From assembly GCF_003885105.1 (NCBI RefSeq), contig NZ_QWZQ01000006.1:22193-86192 (forward strand): a stretch of 64,000 nucleotides of DNA, in the 5' to 3' direction. Positions 23,976-32,528 of this stretch are shown here, piece by piece. This DNA is from Lactiplantibacillus garii. GTDB taxonomy: Bacteria; Bacillota; Bacilli; Lactobacillales; Lactobacillaceae. Positions within the stretch are counted from its first letter, which is position 1. The number at the start of each line of letters is the position of its first letter. The position numbers were made by a program, and so were the translations under genes. The notes below the pieces were generated by a model. That model saw only the letters and a program-made list of their open reading frames with translations, ran no database searches and was not told the DNA's origin.

Positions 23976-24446
23976 GTGTGGCGAGCAGGTAATTTAATCA
24001 GTAGTTGGTTTTACGGCGCAATTGCCGTTTTTATGATCATGTTTTTTACGGCGCGCCAAGAGGTCAATCGGATCGTGTTGCAATTTAATCCGCTGGTGAT
24101 TTACAGCATTATCTGTGCCCTGATTCTTTTTCCAATCGTTAAGTACCGCTGGCCCAAAGTCTTTCGCGTTTGGCGGAAGGCTGCAAAGGAACCGACGACG
24201 ACCCGACCAGACGATGATCAGGTGATTCAGGATTCCGGACACCCGTGGTCGGTCGCGGCTAAACGGACGAAGCCCAAGCCAGTACCAACCGCGTTGACGC
24301 CGCAAGTCGAGGCTAAAAGTGACTTTATGGACGGCTTCATTAACTTTTTTAAAAATATTTTGATGACGTTAATTTTAGTTCCCCTGAGTCCGTTTATTTG
24401 TGGCTTCTTCTGGGTCCGTGATCGGCGAGCGGGTGGTCAGCATTAA
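23976..24446 (+). CDS. Membrane protein with cytosolic linker, unknown
   Basis: A 156-residue protein with two N-terminal membrane segments (SSWFYGAIAVFMIMFFTA and PLVIYSIICALILFPIV). A basic and proline-rich loop follows at about residues 60-112 (RVWRKAAKEPTTTRPDDD, KRTKPKPVPT), then a third hydrophobic segment ILMTLILVPLSPFICGFFWV. No domain is recognised. Start GTG 23976, with GGGAGTG about 10 bases upstream. Overlaps the next small gene. Part of the probable 22922-24639 operon. Confidence 0.7.
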   Translation: MWRAGNLISSWFYGAIAVFMIMFFTARQEVNRIVLQFNPLVIYSIICALILFPIVKYRWPKVFRVWRKAAKEPTTTRPDDDQVIQDSGHPWSVAAKRTKPKPVPTALTPQVEAKSDFMDGFINFFKNILMTLILVPLSPFICGFFWVRDRRAGGQH

Positions 24447-24639
24447 GTCTCAGCGCCGAGTTAGTCGGTGGTTGGTCCCGGTAATGATTGTATTAGTCAT
24501 TGGCGGCATGGCCCTGGTTGGGCATAACCAGTGGGCCCAGTTTACGGTTTTACTAGTAGGCCTGATCTTGGTCGACCAAAGTCGTCCCGGGCGGGCACTT
24601 AATCACCTAGTTGTCCACTTATTAACTAAAACAAAATAA
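24433..24639 (+). CDS. Small membrane protein, unknown (start uncertain)
   Basis: About 68 residues: basic N-terminus (SIKSQRRVSRWL) and one or two membrane helices (VPVMIVLVIGGMALVGHN, FTVLLVGLILVDQSRPG). It overlaps the end of the preceding gene in another frame. No ATG is available. GTG 24433 has little ribosome binding sequence. GGGTGG lies 5 bases before an ATT at 24442, which is possible but unproven. The hydrophobic pattern and operon position support a real gene; function unknown. Confidence 0.55.
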   Translation: MVSIKSQRRVSRWLVPVMIVLVIGGMALVGHNQWAQFTVLLVGLILVDQSRPGRALNHLVVHLLTKTK

Positions 24640-24648
24640 GTTATCCCC

Positions 24649-24657
24649 TGTGGATAA
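24649..24657 (-). promoter_or_regulatory. DnaA box
   Basis: TGTGGATAA, the reverse complement of the perfect consensus TTATCCACA, in the short gap between convergent genes. It stands opposite a half-match TTATCCCC, making a near palindrome. Confidence 0.55.
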
Positions 24658-24714
24658 AAAACAAAGAACATAACTTACTCAGTTTATTTTGAGTGAGTTA
24701 TGTTCTTTGTTTTA
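24656..24714. terminator. Bidirectional terminator
   Basis: Very long inverted repeat: AAAACAAAGAACATAACTTA and a further CTCA pair with TGAGTGAGTTATGTTCTTTG, with A/T runs at both ends. Its loop-proximal core (TTACTCA-TTTATTTTGAGTGA) is nearly the same as in the terminator at 31947. Confidence 0.9.
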
Positions 24715-24739
24715 GGACGTTTTTTAGGTCGGTGTTAAC

Positions 24740-25363
24740 TTATTCACTGAAGTTATTCACATACTGCTTACGGTTTTGCCACGGCCAGGCCTTAACGACG
24801 CCGATGACTTTACTTTCGGGGACGAACCCCCAAGCCCGGCCGTCGTTAGAAACGCTGCGGTGATCGCCCATGACAAAGTAACAGCCCTTAGGGACCCGGT
24901 TGTTCGTAACTTTGACCTGCCAGTCAGGTTGGTTGTGACTGAGACTAGTTAGGGTCCAGCCGGTGAACTGACTGTGCTGGTTGGCCATGAAACTCCCGGT
25001 AGTTTGTTGATAAGTATTTTTTAAATAGGACTGCTTAACGTGGTGGTTGTTAACGATCAGCGTGCCGTTCTTAGTATAGCGGACGGTATCACCCGCAACG
25101 GCCACGACTCGTTTGACGTACACGCCGTTTGGATCCTTTTCTTGGGCGTCGACGCCGTACGAATGAAAAACGATCACACTACCCCGTTTGACCGAAACCG
25201 GTTTAAAGGCGACGACCCGTTCATTATTTTGTAAGTTGGGTTGCATGGAACCGCCATCGACTTTTACTAGTGTGAACCAGAATTGCCGAATCAGTAGGGC
25301 GACGGTCAAACCAATGACGATTGGAATGATCCAACTAAGGACGGTCCTTAATTTTGTTGACAT
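24740..25363 (-). CDS. lepB: Type I signal peptidase, paralogue 1
   Basis: A 207-residue membrane-bound Ser/Lys signal peptidase that removes signal peptides from exported proteins at the outer face of the membrane. One N-terminal membrane helix (WIIPIVIGLTVALLIRQFWF) precedes box B GGSMQPNLQNNERV with the catalytic Ser. Box D is YVKRVVAVAGDTV with the catalytic Lys and Ala where Pro is usual, and box E is MGDHRSVSNDGRAWG. ATG 25363 is chosen because GGAGGGGG ends 7 bases before it. It lies next to, and in the same direction as, a second lepB with which it shares most of its sequence, so the pair arose by tandem duplication. Its last codons contain a DnaA-box match. Confidence 0.95.
   Translation of the reverse strand: MSTKLRTVLSWIIPIVIGLTVALLIRQFWFTLVKVDGGSMQPNLQNNERVVAFKPVSVKRGSVIVFHSYGVDAQEKDPNGVYVKRVVAVAGDTVRYTKNGTLIVNNHHVKQSYLKNTYQQTTGSFMANQHSQFTGWTLTSLSHNQPDWQVKVTNNRVPKGCYFVMGDHRSVSNDGRAWGFVPESKVIGVVKAWPWQNRKQYVNNFSE
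24753..24761 (+). promoter_or_regulatory. DnaA box match inside the lepB 3' end
   Basis: TTATTCACA matches the relaxed consensus TTWTNCACA. As it lies in coding sequence it may be chance; listed because four other matches surround it. Confidence 0.35.
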
Positions 25364-25378
25364 GATTTCCCCCTCCAA

Positions 25379-25387
25379 TGTGGATAA
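25379..25387 (-). promoter_or_regulatory. DnaA box upstream of lepB paralogue 1
   Basis: TGTGGATAA (perfect consensus on the minus strand), 16 bases upstream of the ATG at 25363. This places it over or close to the ribosome binding site and 5' leader, where bound DnaA could interfere with transcription. Confidence 0.5.
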
Positions 25388-25443
25388 CTACAGTATAACA
25401 AAACCGCGGACCCGAAACGGCCCGCGGTTTAAATAACTTGTGC

Positions 25444-26061
25444 TTATGGTTGGAAATTGTTGATGTACTGCTTGCGGTTCTGCCACGGCCAAGCCTTAAC
25501 GACCCCAATCATCTTGTTCTTAGGGACGAGGCCCCAGTAACGGCTATCATTGGAGACGCTCCGGTGGTCCCCCATGACGAAGTAGTAGCCCTTAGGCACC
25601 TTGTTGGTAGTCACACTCTTTTTCCACCCCTGGTCGTGACTAAGGCTGACCAGGTTCCAACCGGTGACCTTACTATGACTGTTTGCCATGAACGAGCCGG
25701 TGGTTTGTTGGTAATTGTTCTTGAGGTAGCTTTGTTTGACTAGTTTATTGTTGACGTATAACTGACCGTTACTGGTGTAACGAACGGAATCCCCGGGCAT
25801 TCCGATGACCCGCTTAACGTAAACCGCGTTTTTGGCGGTCTGATCGGGATCAAGCCCGTACGCGTCGAACACGACGACCGATCCCGCCTTAATTTTACTC
25901 GTTTTAAAGGCGACGACCCGCTCGTTATTTTGTAAGTTTGGTTGCATTGAGGTTCCGTCAACTTTAACCATCGTGAACCAGAATTGCCGGATGAGCAGGG
26001 CCAGAATTAAACCGATGGCGATTGGTAGCACCCAGCTCATGATATTTTTAAATGTTTTCAC
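25444..26061 (-). CDS. lepB: Type I signal peptidase, paralogue 2
   Basis: A 205-residue type I signal peptidase: membrane helix WVLPIAIGLILALLIRQFWF, box B GTSMQPNLQNNERV, box D YVKRVIGMPGDSV with the standard Pro, and box E MGDHRSVSNDSRYWG. The catalytic Ser/Lys dyad is complete. It starts at GTG 26061, with AAGGGAG 8 bases upstream. It lies 80 bases upstream of paralogue 1, from which it differs mainly in the surface region between boxes C and D. The two may split the substrate range, as proposed for other Gram-positive bacteria with several SPase I enzymes. Confidence 0.95.
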   Translation of the reverse strand: MKTFKNIMSWVLPIAIGLILALLIRQFWFTMVKVDGTSMQPNLQNNERVVAFKTSKIKAGSVVVFDAYGLDPDQTAKNAVYVKRVIGMPGDSVRYTSNGQLYVNNKLVKQSYLKNNYQQTTGSFMANSHSKVTGWNLVSLSHDQGWKKSVTTNKVPKGYYFVMGDHRSVSNDSRYWGLVPKNKMIGVVKAWPWQNRKQYINNFQP

Positions 26062-26261
26062 GTTGTTAACTCCCTTAAATGTGTGTGTATAGTCTTTATT
26101 ATATACGATGGGTGCCGTTTAGCGAGCTAAAAAAGCTTAAAAGTTCTTGTGGGGTTAAAAATGGGGCCGGTTGCTTTCAAAAATGACCGCGGTTCCCGTT
26201 GTAATCGGGCGGGATTTTTGGTTAACTAGGGCGGTAAGTTATTTTGGGAGGTAAAGTTAAG

Positions 26262-26879
26262 ATGAAATCACAAAAAGAACGGATGTTAGCGGGCGAATTG
26301 TACGTGGCCCACGATGCAGAATTAGGCCGTGAAAATCAGCGGGCCCGGCGGTTGACCCGGTTGTTTAACCAGACGACCGAGGAACAACCGGAAGAACGCC
26401 AACGACTTTTGAAGGCAATGTTTAACCAGTTCGGCACCGGTGGTTACGTTGAACCGCCGTTTCATACCGATTACGGGACTAATACGACGATTGGAAAAAA
26501 CTTTTACGCTAATTACGACGCTATTTTCGTGGACTGTGGACCGATTACGATTGGAGATAACGTCTTTATGGGGCCGCGGGTCGGCTTGTACACCGCCGGG
26601 CACCCAATTGACGCGGCCATTCGCGCCGAACAGTTGGAATATGGGAAGGGCATTACAATCGGTAACGACGTCTGGATGGGCGGTAACGTGGTCGTTAATC
26701 CCGGTGTGACGATTGGAAATAACGTTGTAATCGGGTCCGGTTCAGTCGTGACCCATGATATTCCGGATAACGTGGTGGCGGTTGGCAATCCTTGTCGGGT
26801 TCTACGGGAAATTAACCAGCGCGATCACGATTACTGGGCGCAACAAAGGACGGCTTACTACGCTGACCGCAACGAGTGA
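26262..26879 (+). CDS. Sugar O-acetyltransferase (maltose/galactoside O-acetyltransferase-like)
   Basis: A 205-residue LbH acetyltransferase. An N-terminal Mac domain (MLAGELYVAHDAELGRENQRARRLTRLFNQT) is followed by hexapeptide repeats. FYANYDAIFVDCGPITIGDNVFMGPRVGLYTAGHPID contains the catalytic His, and TIGNDVWMGGNVVVNPGVTIG the coenzyme A site. Family enzymes acetylate maltose, glucose or galactosides. ATG 26262 follows GGGAGG by 10 bases, giving a better fit than the GTG/ATG-like codons at 26244. Stands alone; a hairpin ending at about 26955 could terminate it. Confidence 0.92.
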   Translation: MKSQKERMLAGELYVAHDAELGRENQRARRLTRLFNQTTEEQPEERQRLLKAMFNQFGTGGYVEPPFHTDYGTNTTIGKNFYANYDAIFVDCGPITIGDNVFMGPRVGLYTAGHPIDAAIRAEQLEYGKGITIGNDVWMGGNVVVNPGVTIGNNVVIGSGSVVTHDIPDNVVAVGNPCRVLREINQRDHDYWAQQRTAYYADRNE

Positions 26880-26924
26880 AGCTCATAATAATTGTGTGAA
26901 TCGGATACCAACGGGACTTGAGCG

Positions 26925-27089
26925 TTAGGGCTTGGGCTTGCCGTTGGTATTTTTAGTTTTAAAGTTAAAGGGTTGGTCGTGCTTTTCCTTCTTTTCAATG
27001 CGACGGAAAAACAGGGTATTTAAGTAGTAGGTGAATGCAATCATAAAAACAATTAGTAATAAAACGGTGGCAACGGCTTCGGTGACCAT
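26925..27089 (-). CDS. Small single-pass membrane protein (54 residues)
   Basis: ATG at 27089 has GAGGGGG 7 bases upstream, an excellent ribosome binding site, and opens a 54-residue frame. It reads MVTEAVATVLLLIVFMIAFTYYLNTLF, then a basic, asparagine-rich tail FRRIEKKEKHDQPFNF and KPKP at the end. It is a single membrane helix with the tail in the cytosol. No family is known. Its 3' end forms part of the ATACCAACGG/CCGTTGGTAT hairpin that may terminate the convergent acetyltransferase gene. Confidence 0.68.
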   Translation of the reverse strand: MVTEAVATVLLLIVFMIAFTYYLNTLFFRRIEKKEKHDQPFNFKTKNTNGKPKP

Positions 27090-27243
27090 TTAAGTTCCCC
27101 CTCGTGTAAAGTGACGTTAACTCATTTTATGACGGGACTAGCCGGGGTGCAAGTTTTACTGGTCAACCGGCGTAAACCTAACCATCTAGATTAAAAATAG
27201 GGTATCATTAAGTGTAAGCGAATACATACAAGGAGGAACCGGC

Positions 27244-27945
27244 ATGGCCTACATTGAAGTGGTAAAAGAAACCCGCACGTTTAAAAATGGTGAACAAACG
27301 ACGGTCGCAAACGCCGAGATTTCGTTTGAAGTGGCTCGTGGTAGCGTTGTGACGATCTTGGGCCCTAGCGGCGCGGGTAAATCTACGCTGCTGAACATTT
27401 TAGGGGGAATGGATAGTCCGACGAGTGGGCAGATTCTGATTGACGGCACCGACATTGCCCAGTTTTCGCCCCGGCAACTCACAACGTATCGCCGGCAGGA
27501 CGTTGGCTTCGTTTTTCAGTTTTACAACCTCGTGCCTAACCTGACTGCCCGGGAAAACGTGGAATTAGCCTCACAAATTACTAAGGATGCGCGCGACGTT
27601 GACGAAACCTTACAGTTAGTTGGGCTAACCAAGCGGGCGGCTAACTTTCCCGCCCAGTTATCGGGTGGTGAGCAGCAACGGGTTGCGATTGCGCGTGCGG
27701 TGGCGAAACAACCGAAACTACTCCTCTGCGACGAACCGACCGGGGCTTTGGATTATCAAACGGGTAAACAGGTCTTACAAGTGATTCAGGACGCTGCCCG
27801 GCGGACTCAGACGACGGTGATCATCGTCACCCATAACAGTGCAATTGCCCAGATGGGAGACCAGGTGATCCGCATTAACGACGCCCGGGTACAGTCGGTC
27901 GAATACAACGCCAACCCAACGCCGCTCGCTGACATTGAATGGTAG
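27244..27945 (+). CDS. ABC transporter ATPase, MacB/LolD type
   Basis: A 233-residue ATPase subunit. Walker [12 protein letters not shown] (near residues 40-50), Q-loop [16 protein letters not shown], signature [14 protein letters not shown], Walker [13 protein letters not shown]. The NLVPNLTA form and the PTGALD end belong to the MacB/LolD/SalX cluster that works with FtsX-like permeases. ATG 27244 follows AGGAGG. The permease gene follows after 9 bases, so they form one operon. Expected job: energising export or extrusion of peptides or lipids by the partner permease. Confidence 0.94.
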   Translation: MAYIEVVKETRTFKNGEQTTVANAEISFEVARGSVVTILGPSGAGKSTLLNILGGMDSPTSGQILIDGTDIAQFSPRQLTTYRRQDVGFVFQFYNLVPNLTARENVELASQITKDARDVDETLQLVGLTKRAANFPAQLSGGEQQRVAIARAVAKQPKLLLCDEPTGALDYQTGKQVLQVIQDAARRTQTTVIIVTHNSAIAQMGDQVIRINDARVQSVEYNANPTPLADIEW

Positions 27946-27954
27946 GTGGGAGTT

Positions 27955-30531
27955 ATGACAACTGCGTATTTAAAAACCATTTTTAGGGAAATTTGGGCGT
28001 CCAAGGCCCGCTTTGCGTCAATTCTACTAATTATCTTTTTAGGAGTGGCCTTTTATACGGGAATTCGAGCGACGGGACCGGACATGTCCCGGGCCGCTAG
28101 TGATTACTTTAAGCAACAGAAGCTCGCCACCAATAGTGTTCAGTCGACCATGGGACTGACTAGAAGCGATACCCGGGTGCTGGCGACCCACCGCGACCAA
28201 ATTAGTTATCAAGCGGTGAAGTATTTGGACGTTAACCAGTTAAATAATAACCGGGTGGTACGGGTGAGTGAGCTTCCCCGGCAGCAAACGGTCAACCAGT
28301 TAAAGCTAGTTTCCGGGCGGCTCCCCCGGACAGCTAATGAAATTGTGCTGGATCGTCAGGCTCAGAAGCTGCAGCCCAGTTTAAAAGTGGAATCAACTTA
28401 CCGGATCGTGAGCACCAAGGCGTTGAATAATAAACTAACTCACCGAACGTTTAAAGTCGTTGGTTTCGTTAACTCCCCGACCTACGTGGAAAACGTCAGT
28501 CGCGGGGTGACTAACGTCGGGAAGGGCACCTTGGACTACGTCGTGTACGTTCAGCCCAAAAACCTCAAGCAAAGTGTGTACAGTCGCATTGACATTCGGT
28601 TTAAAAATTTGGCCGGGGTCACGCCGTATTCCGCTAAGTATAAACGGCTTAACCGCCAGAATACCCGTACGCTCAAACGCTGGCTAAAGCCCCAGGCACA
28701 AAAGCGACAAGCGCATTTACGGGCGGTTGCGACTAGCAACGTCGCGCCGTTACAAAAAACGGTGACCAGTTTACAAAACCAGTTACCGGCCAACGCACCA
28801 CAACTGGTCACCTTAAAGGCGAAGTTACGGGATGCCCAGGCCCAGATTGCAGCCATTAAAGCCCCGACCTACCTGTACAGTGACCGCGATGATAACCCGG
28901 GTTATACTGAATATCACGAAAATACCCAACGGGTGGTCGCGTTATCGACCGTATTTCCGTTATTTTTCATCGCGATTGCCGCGTTGATCTGTTTAACGAC
29001 CATGACCCGGATGGTGGAAGAATTAAGGTTACAAATGGGAACCTTAAAAGCGCTGGGTTACGGTAATACGGCCATTGGGAGTGAATTTTTGATCTACGGG
29101 GGCTTAGCCGCGCTGATTGGGACCGTTTTGGGCGTGGCCTTTGGGGTCAACTTTTTCCCGCGTTTCATCGCCCAAGCTTACGGGAGCATGTATAACCTAC
29201 CCGCAATCCACGTTCAGTACCTGTGGAATGACATTTGGGTGGCACTCGCGATTGCATTACTTTGTACGTTGGGCACGGCGCTCGTGGTTTTGCGGGTCGA
29301 CCTGCGGAGTAACCCGACCCAACTGCTCCAGCCCAGGGCCCCTAAAGCTGGTCAAACCCTCTGGTTGGAACGGTGGCACGGACTGTGGCGCCGGCTGAGT
29401 TTTAACCACAAAATTACCCTACGTAACCTGTTTCGGTATAAGCAGCGGCTACTGATGACCGTATTGGGAATCGCGGGCTGCATGGCGATGATGATCACCG
29501 GTTTTGGACTTAAGGACTCGATCGGCGACATTAGTGTGAAGCAATTCAACCAGCTATGGCACTACGACGCGGTCGTTACCCGTAGTGGTAATGAAACCAG
29601 TGCGCAACGGCACACGATTAGCGATGCTAGTTTGTACCGGGCCGATTTAAAATTATTATCTAAGCAGGTCACGATTCAAAAAAGCGGCGTTGCGGAACAG
29701 ACCGCAACGTTGGGCGTTCCGGCCCAACCAAGCCAGCTGAAGCGCTTCGTGGTGTTGCGGAACCGACAAAGTCACCACGCCTATGCGTTACAGTCAACCG
29801 GTGCGATCATCGACGAGAAATTGGCCAAGTTATACGGCGTGCACGTTGGGGATACGCTAACCATCAAGTTAGCCGGCCAAGCGGCTAAGCGGGTCACCGT
29901 GAGTGCCATCGCTGAAAACTACGTGAACCACTTCGTTTATTTGAGCCCGCGCGCGTACCGGCACGCCTTTGGGCAAGCACCGGTCTACAATGCGAACCTA
30001 GTGCAGTTCAACCGTGGTGGTGAAAAGGCGGCTAACGCCTACGCGGACCAACTTTTGAAGCGGGCCGGTATCTTAAACGTCACGCTGATGAGTACTGAAA
30101 AGAAGACCAACTTTAAGATGCTCGACAGTATGAATCTGGTGGTCTTGATCTTTGTCGTCTCGGCCGGTGCTTTGGCGTTAGTGGTGTTGTACAACCTAAC
30201 GAATATCAACGCATCGGAACGGATTCGGGAATTATCGACCATCAAGGTACTGGGATTTTATGACGGTGAAGTCACGATGTATATTTTCCGAGAAAACTTA
30301 ATTTTGACCGGACTTGGGATCGTAGTGGGCTGTTTCCTAGGAAATTGGTTACACGCTTATATTTTACAGACCGCGGAAACGAATGCATTGATGTTTTCAC
30401 CGGATATTCACCCGCTTAGTTACGTTTATTCGGCGCTACTGACGGTGGCCTTTAGCTTAATCGTGATGGGCTTGATGCACCGCAAGTTGAAGCGGGTTAA
30501 CATGTTGGACGCCTTAAAATCGGTGGATTAA
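27955..30531 (+). CDS. ABC transporter permease with two FtsX domains
   Basis: An 858-residue permease. The N-terminal helix is WASKARFASILLIIFLGVAFYTGIRATG. A large extracytoplasmic domain follows, with a possible coiled coil at LQKTVTSLQNQLP to IAAIKAP. Then come the first FtsX domain (FPLFFIAIAALICLTTMTRMVEE onward), a second extracytoplasmic domain and a second FtsX domain (MNLVVLIFVVSAGALALVVLYNLTNIN). This duplicated layout resembles permeases of antimicrobial peptide or lipoprotein export systems. ATG 27955 is chosen because GGTGGGAG precedes it. Works with the ATPase just upstream. No two-component system or periplasmic partner is adjacent. Confidence 0.92.
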   Translation: MTTAYLKTIFREIWASKARFASILLIIFLGVAFYTGIRATGPDMSRAASDYFKQQKLATNSVQSTMGLTRSDTRVLATHRDQISYQAVKYLDVNQLNNNRVVRVSELPRQQTVNQLKLVSGRLPRTANEIVLDRQAQKLQPSLKVESTYRIVSTKALNNKLTHRTFKVVGFVNSPTYVENVSRGVTNVGKGTLDYVVYVQPKNLKQSVYSRIDIRFKNLAGVTPYSAKYKRLNRQNTRTLKRWLKPQAQKRQAHLRAVATSNVAPLQKTVTSLQNQLPANAPQLVTLKAKLRDAQAQIAAIKAPTYLYSDRDDNPGYTEYHENTQRVVALSTVFPLFFIAIAALICLTTMTRMVEELRLQMGTLKALGYGNTAIGSEFLIYGGLAALIGTVLGVAFGVNFFPRFIAQAYGSMYNLPAIHVQYLWNDIWVALAIALLCTLGTALVVLRVDLRSNPTQLLQPRAPKAGQTLWLERWHGLWRRLSFNHKITLRNLFRYKQRLLMTVLGIAGCMAMMITGFGLKDSIGDISVKQFNQLWHYDAVVTRSGNETSAQRHTISDASLYRADLKLLSKQVTIQKSGVAEQTATLGVPAQPSQLKRFVVLRNRQSHHAYALQSTGAIIDEKLAKLYGVHVGDTLTIKLAGQAAKRVTVSAIAENYVNHFVYLSPRAYRHAFGQAPVYNANLVQFNRGGEKAANAYADQLLKRAGILNVTLMSTEKKTNFKMLDSMNLVVLIFVVSAGALALVVLYNLTNINASERIRELSTIKVLGFYDGEVTMYIFRENLILTGLGIVVGCFLGNWLHAYILQTAETNALMFSPDIHPLSYVYSALLTVAFSLIVMGLMHRKLKRVNMLDALKSVD

Positions 30532-30631
30532 ATGAATTAACTTGAACGCACTCCTAAAAAGTGCTGTAATTTAGTTAGAACTATTAAATTGATGATATCA
30601 GTTTATATTGAATGGTAATGGGGATGACAAG

Positions 30632-31867
30632 ATGGATGAAACGGTTCAAGCATTAGTAGACGTTGTTAAAATGAACACGGTCAATGACCACGAAGAATTG
30701 GTGGCGCAGTATTTAACGCAGTTATTTAAGGCGCACGGCATTGAATCAAAACTGGTGACGTACGCACCGGGGCGCGTCAGCTTAGTGGCTGAAATTGGTG
30801 ACGGTAATGGTCCGCTGATTGGCTTTGACGGGCACGAAGATACCGTGGCTTTAGGTGATGCTAGTAAGTGGACGGACGACGCGTTAGCCGCGAACATTCA
30901 GGACGGGCGGCTGTACGGCCGCGGGGCGACTGACATGAAGTCCGGTTTAATGGCCGGGGCGTTCGCGTTGATTAATTTACATGACCAGCACGTGCCGTTA
31001 CACGGGACGTTGCGGTTCATGGCGACCGTGGGTGAAGAAAATGGTCACCTGGGTGCTGAACAGCTGGTTAAAATGGGTTACGCCGACAATATGCAGCGTG
31101 TGATCGTGGGCGAACCGAGTGGTGCTGACAAACGCTTACTCGGTCAAAAACAGATCCAGGCCATGTTAGGCATCGATGGGACGACCGCTGAAAAAATGGC
31201 GGTAGCGAACCCGACTGGTGAACAACACTTCATTGAATTGGCCCATAAAGGGTCGTTGACCTTTACGATCCACTCACAGGGGGTCGCGGCGCACAGCTCG
31301 ATGCCTCAACTGGGAAAAAACGCCATTGATGCGTTGATGACTTACTATCAGAAGCAAAACGAGTACTTTAAGCAGCACGAAACGGCCGTTAACCCGGTCT
31401 TAGGCCCAACGGTGACGGTGGTTACCCTAATCAAGGGTGGTGAACAAATCAACACCGTACCGGCTAGCGCTGAAATGGGCGTGAAGATCCGGACGATTCC
31501 GGAACTGCGTAATGACCGAATTATTGCGGACCTGCAAGCCATTATTGACGAGTGCAACGCCAATGGCGCACAGTTATCCATGGACATCTCCAGTAGTTTT
31601 TACCCGGTTCATACGCCGGAAGATACCGAACTAGTTCAGTTAGCTAAACAAGTTGGTGAATCCGTACTGGAACAGCGTTTGCCATACTTTGGTGCTCCGG
31701 GTGGGACCGACGCTTCTTCCTACATTGTGAAAAACGACAAGATGCAAATTATCGTTTTTGGTCCCGGTAACATCACCGCCCACCAAGTGAACGAATACGT
31801 TGATTTAGACATGTACCGACGGTTTATTAAACTTTACGAACAATTGATCACTAAGTTATTAGCCTAA
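30632..31867 (+). CDS. M20 metallopeptidase, ArgE/DapE-type deacylase
   Basis: A 411-residue zinc amidohydrolase of the M20 family. Metal and catalytic motifs: IGFDGHEDTVALGD (first zinc His plus catalytic Asp), GRGATDMKSGLMAG (bridging Asp), VGEENGHLGAEQ (catalytic Glu and zinc Glu), GEPSG, and a late His in NITAHQVNEYV. The dimerisation domain starts at HKGSLTFTIHSQG. It would hydrolyse N-acyl amino acids such as succinyl-diaminopimelate or acetylornithine; which one cannot be told. ATG 30632 follows GGGGATG by 5 bases. No biosynthetic operon surrounds it, which argues for a salvage or peptidase-like role. Confidence 0.91.
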   Translation: MDETVQALVDVVKMNTVNDHEELVAQYLTQLFKAHGIESKLVTYAPGRVSLVAEIGDGNGPLIGFDGHEDTVALGDASKWTDDALAANIQDGRLYGRGATDMKSGLMAGAFALINLHDQHVPLHGTLRFMATVGEENGHLGAEQLVKMGYADNMQRVIVGEPSGADKRLLGQKQIQAMLGIDGTTAEKMAVANPTGEQHFIELAHKGSLTFTIHSQGVAAHSSMPQLGKNAIDALMTYYQKQNEYFKQHETAVNPVLGPTVTVVTLIKGGEQINTVPASAEMGVKIRTIPELRNDRIIADLQAIIDECNANGAQLSMDISSSFYPVHTPEDTELVQLAKQVGESVLEQRLPYFGAPGGTDASSYIVKNDKMQIIVFGPGNITAHQVNEYVDLDMYRRFIKLYEQLITKLLA

Positions 31868-31946
31868 AAGAGTGGGCCAAAAGGTATTTAGTTTGTGAGC
31901 ATTAGCGTGAACAAACTGATCCTGGCCGTACGTTACGGCAAAATTA

Positions 31947-31992
31947 AAAGCATAAATTACTCAATTTATTTTGAGTGATTTATGCTTTTTTG
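31947..31992. terminator. Bidirectional terminator
   Basis: AAAAGCATAAATTACTCA and TGAGTGATTTATGCTTTT arms with A/T runs. Separates the deacylase gene from the convergent MerR gene. The core TTACTCA-(A)TTTATTTTGAGTGA is shared with the terminator at 24656. Confidence 0.9.
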
Positions 31993-32014
31993 AGTCTGTT
32001 CAACTATTTTGATG

Positions 32015-32449
32015 TTACTCGCGGTGCCCAAAACGTTGCAAATAAGTCGCAAAGTCTTCGTGGTCCTGGGTGACACCGGCTTCCTTTTCTTCGTACCAGT
32101 TGATCTTGTCGTTTAAAATCTGCAGGTGGTGTTGGACTTCGTTGAATTGAACTAAAAAATCGGCTTTGACTTTTTTAAGAAGTTCCAACCGTTGGGGAAT
32201 GGTAGAATCCCCCGCTGCCCGCCACTCAACGTACTGTTTTAACTCGCTAATGCTCATGCCGGTCCCTTTTAAATGGAGTAAAAATTTGACCCAGTTAACG
32301 TCGGTTTCTTCGTAATAACGGCGACCGTTGGCCAAGCGGTGGGGTTCAATCAAACCTTCGTTTTCGTAATAGCGTAACGTTGGCGCGGTTAAACCGACCG
32401 CCTGTGCAAAGGCGCCAATGGAATACCGGGGTGTCGTCGCAGTTGCCAT
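32015..32449 (-). CDS. MerR-family regulator (AdhR/NmlR-like, without cysteine)
   Basis: A 144-residue MerR protein. Winged helix: YSIGAFAQAVGLTAPTLRYYENEGLIEPHRLANGRRYY (residues 9-46). Then comes a helix LLHLKGTGMSISELKQYVEWRA, a dimerisation coiled coil and a leucine-rich tail. It resembles the AdhR/NmlR branch that answers aldehydes or thiol stress, but the sequence contains no cysteine at all, so sensing must work differently. It is divergent from the cupin/CMD/SDR operon, whose promoter carries a MerR-type 19-base spacer with a perfect palindrome; it very probably activates that operon and represses itself. Confidence 0.93.
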   Translation of the reverse strand: MATATTPRYSIGAFAQAVGLTAPTLRYYENEGLIEPHRLANGRRYYEETDVNWVKFLLHLKGTGMSISELKQYVEWRAAGDSTIPQRLELLKKVKADFLVQFNEVQHHLQILNDKINWYEEKEAGVTQDHEDFATYLQRFGHRE

Positions 32450-32528
32450 GTTAAGACCTCATTTCTTAAAGTTACTTTAGCATCGATGATACCACGAAAA
32501 CTTATTTTAACAAGTTTAAACTTTACTG

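Noticed and set aside
22799..25387. Chromosomal replication origin
   Set aside because: DnaA boxes are scattered around unrelated genes; no dnaA, dnaN, rpmH or AT-rich unwinding region is present.
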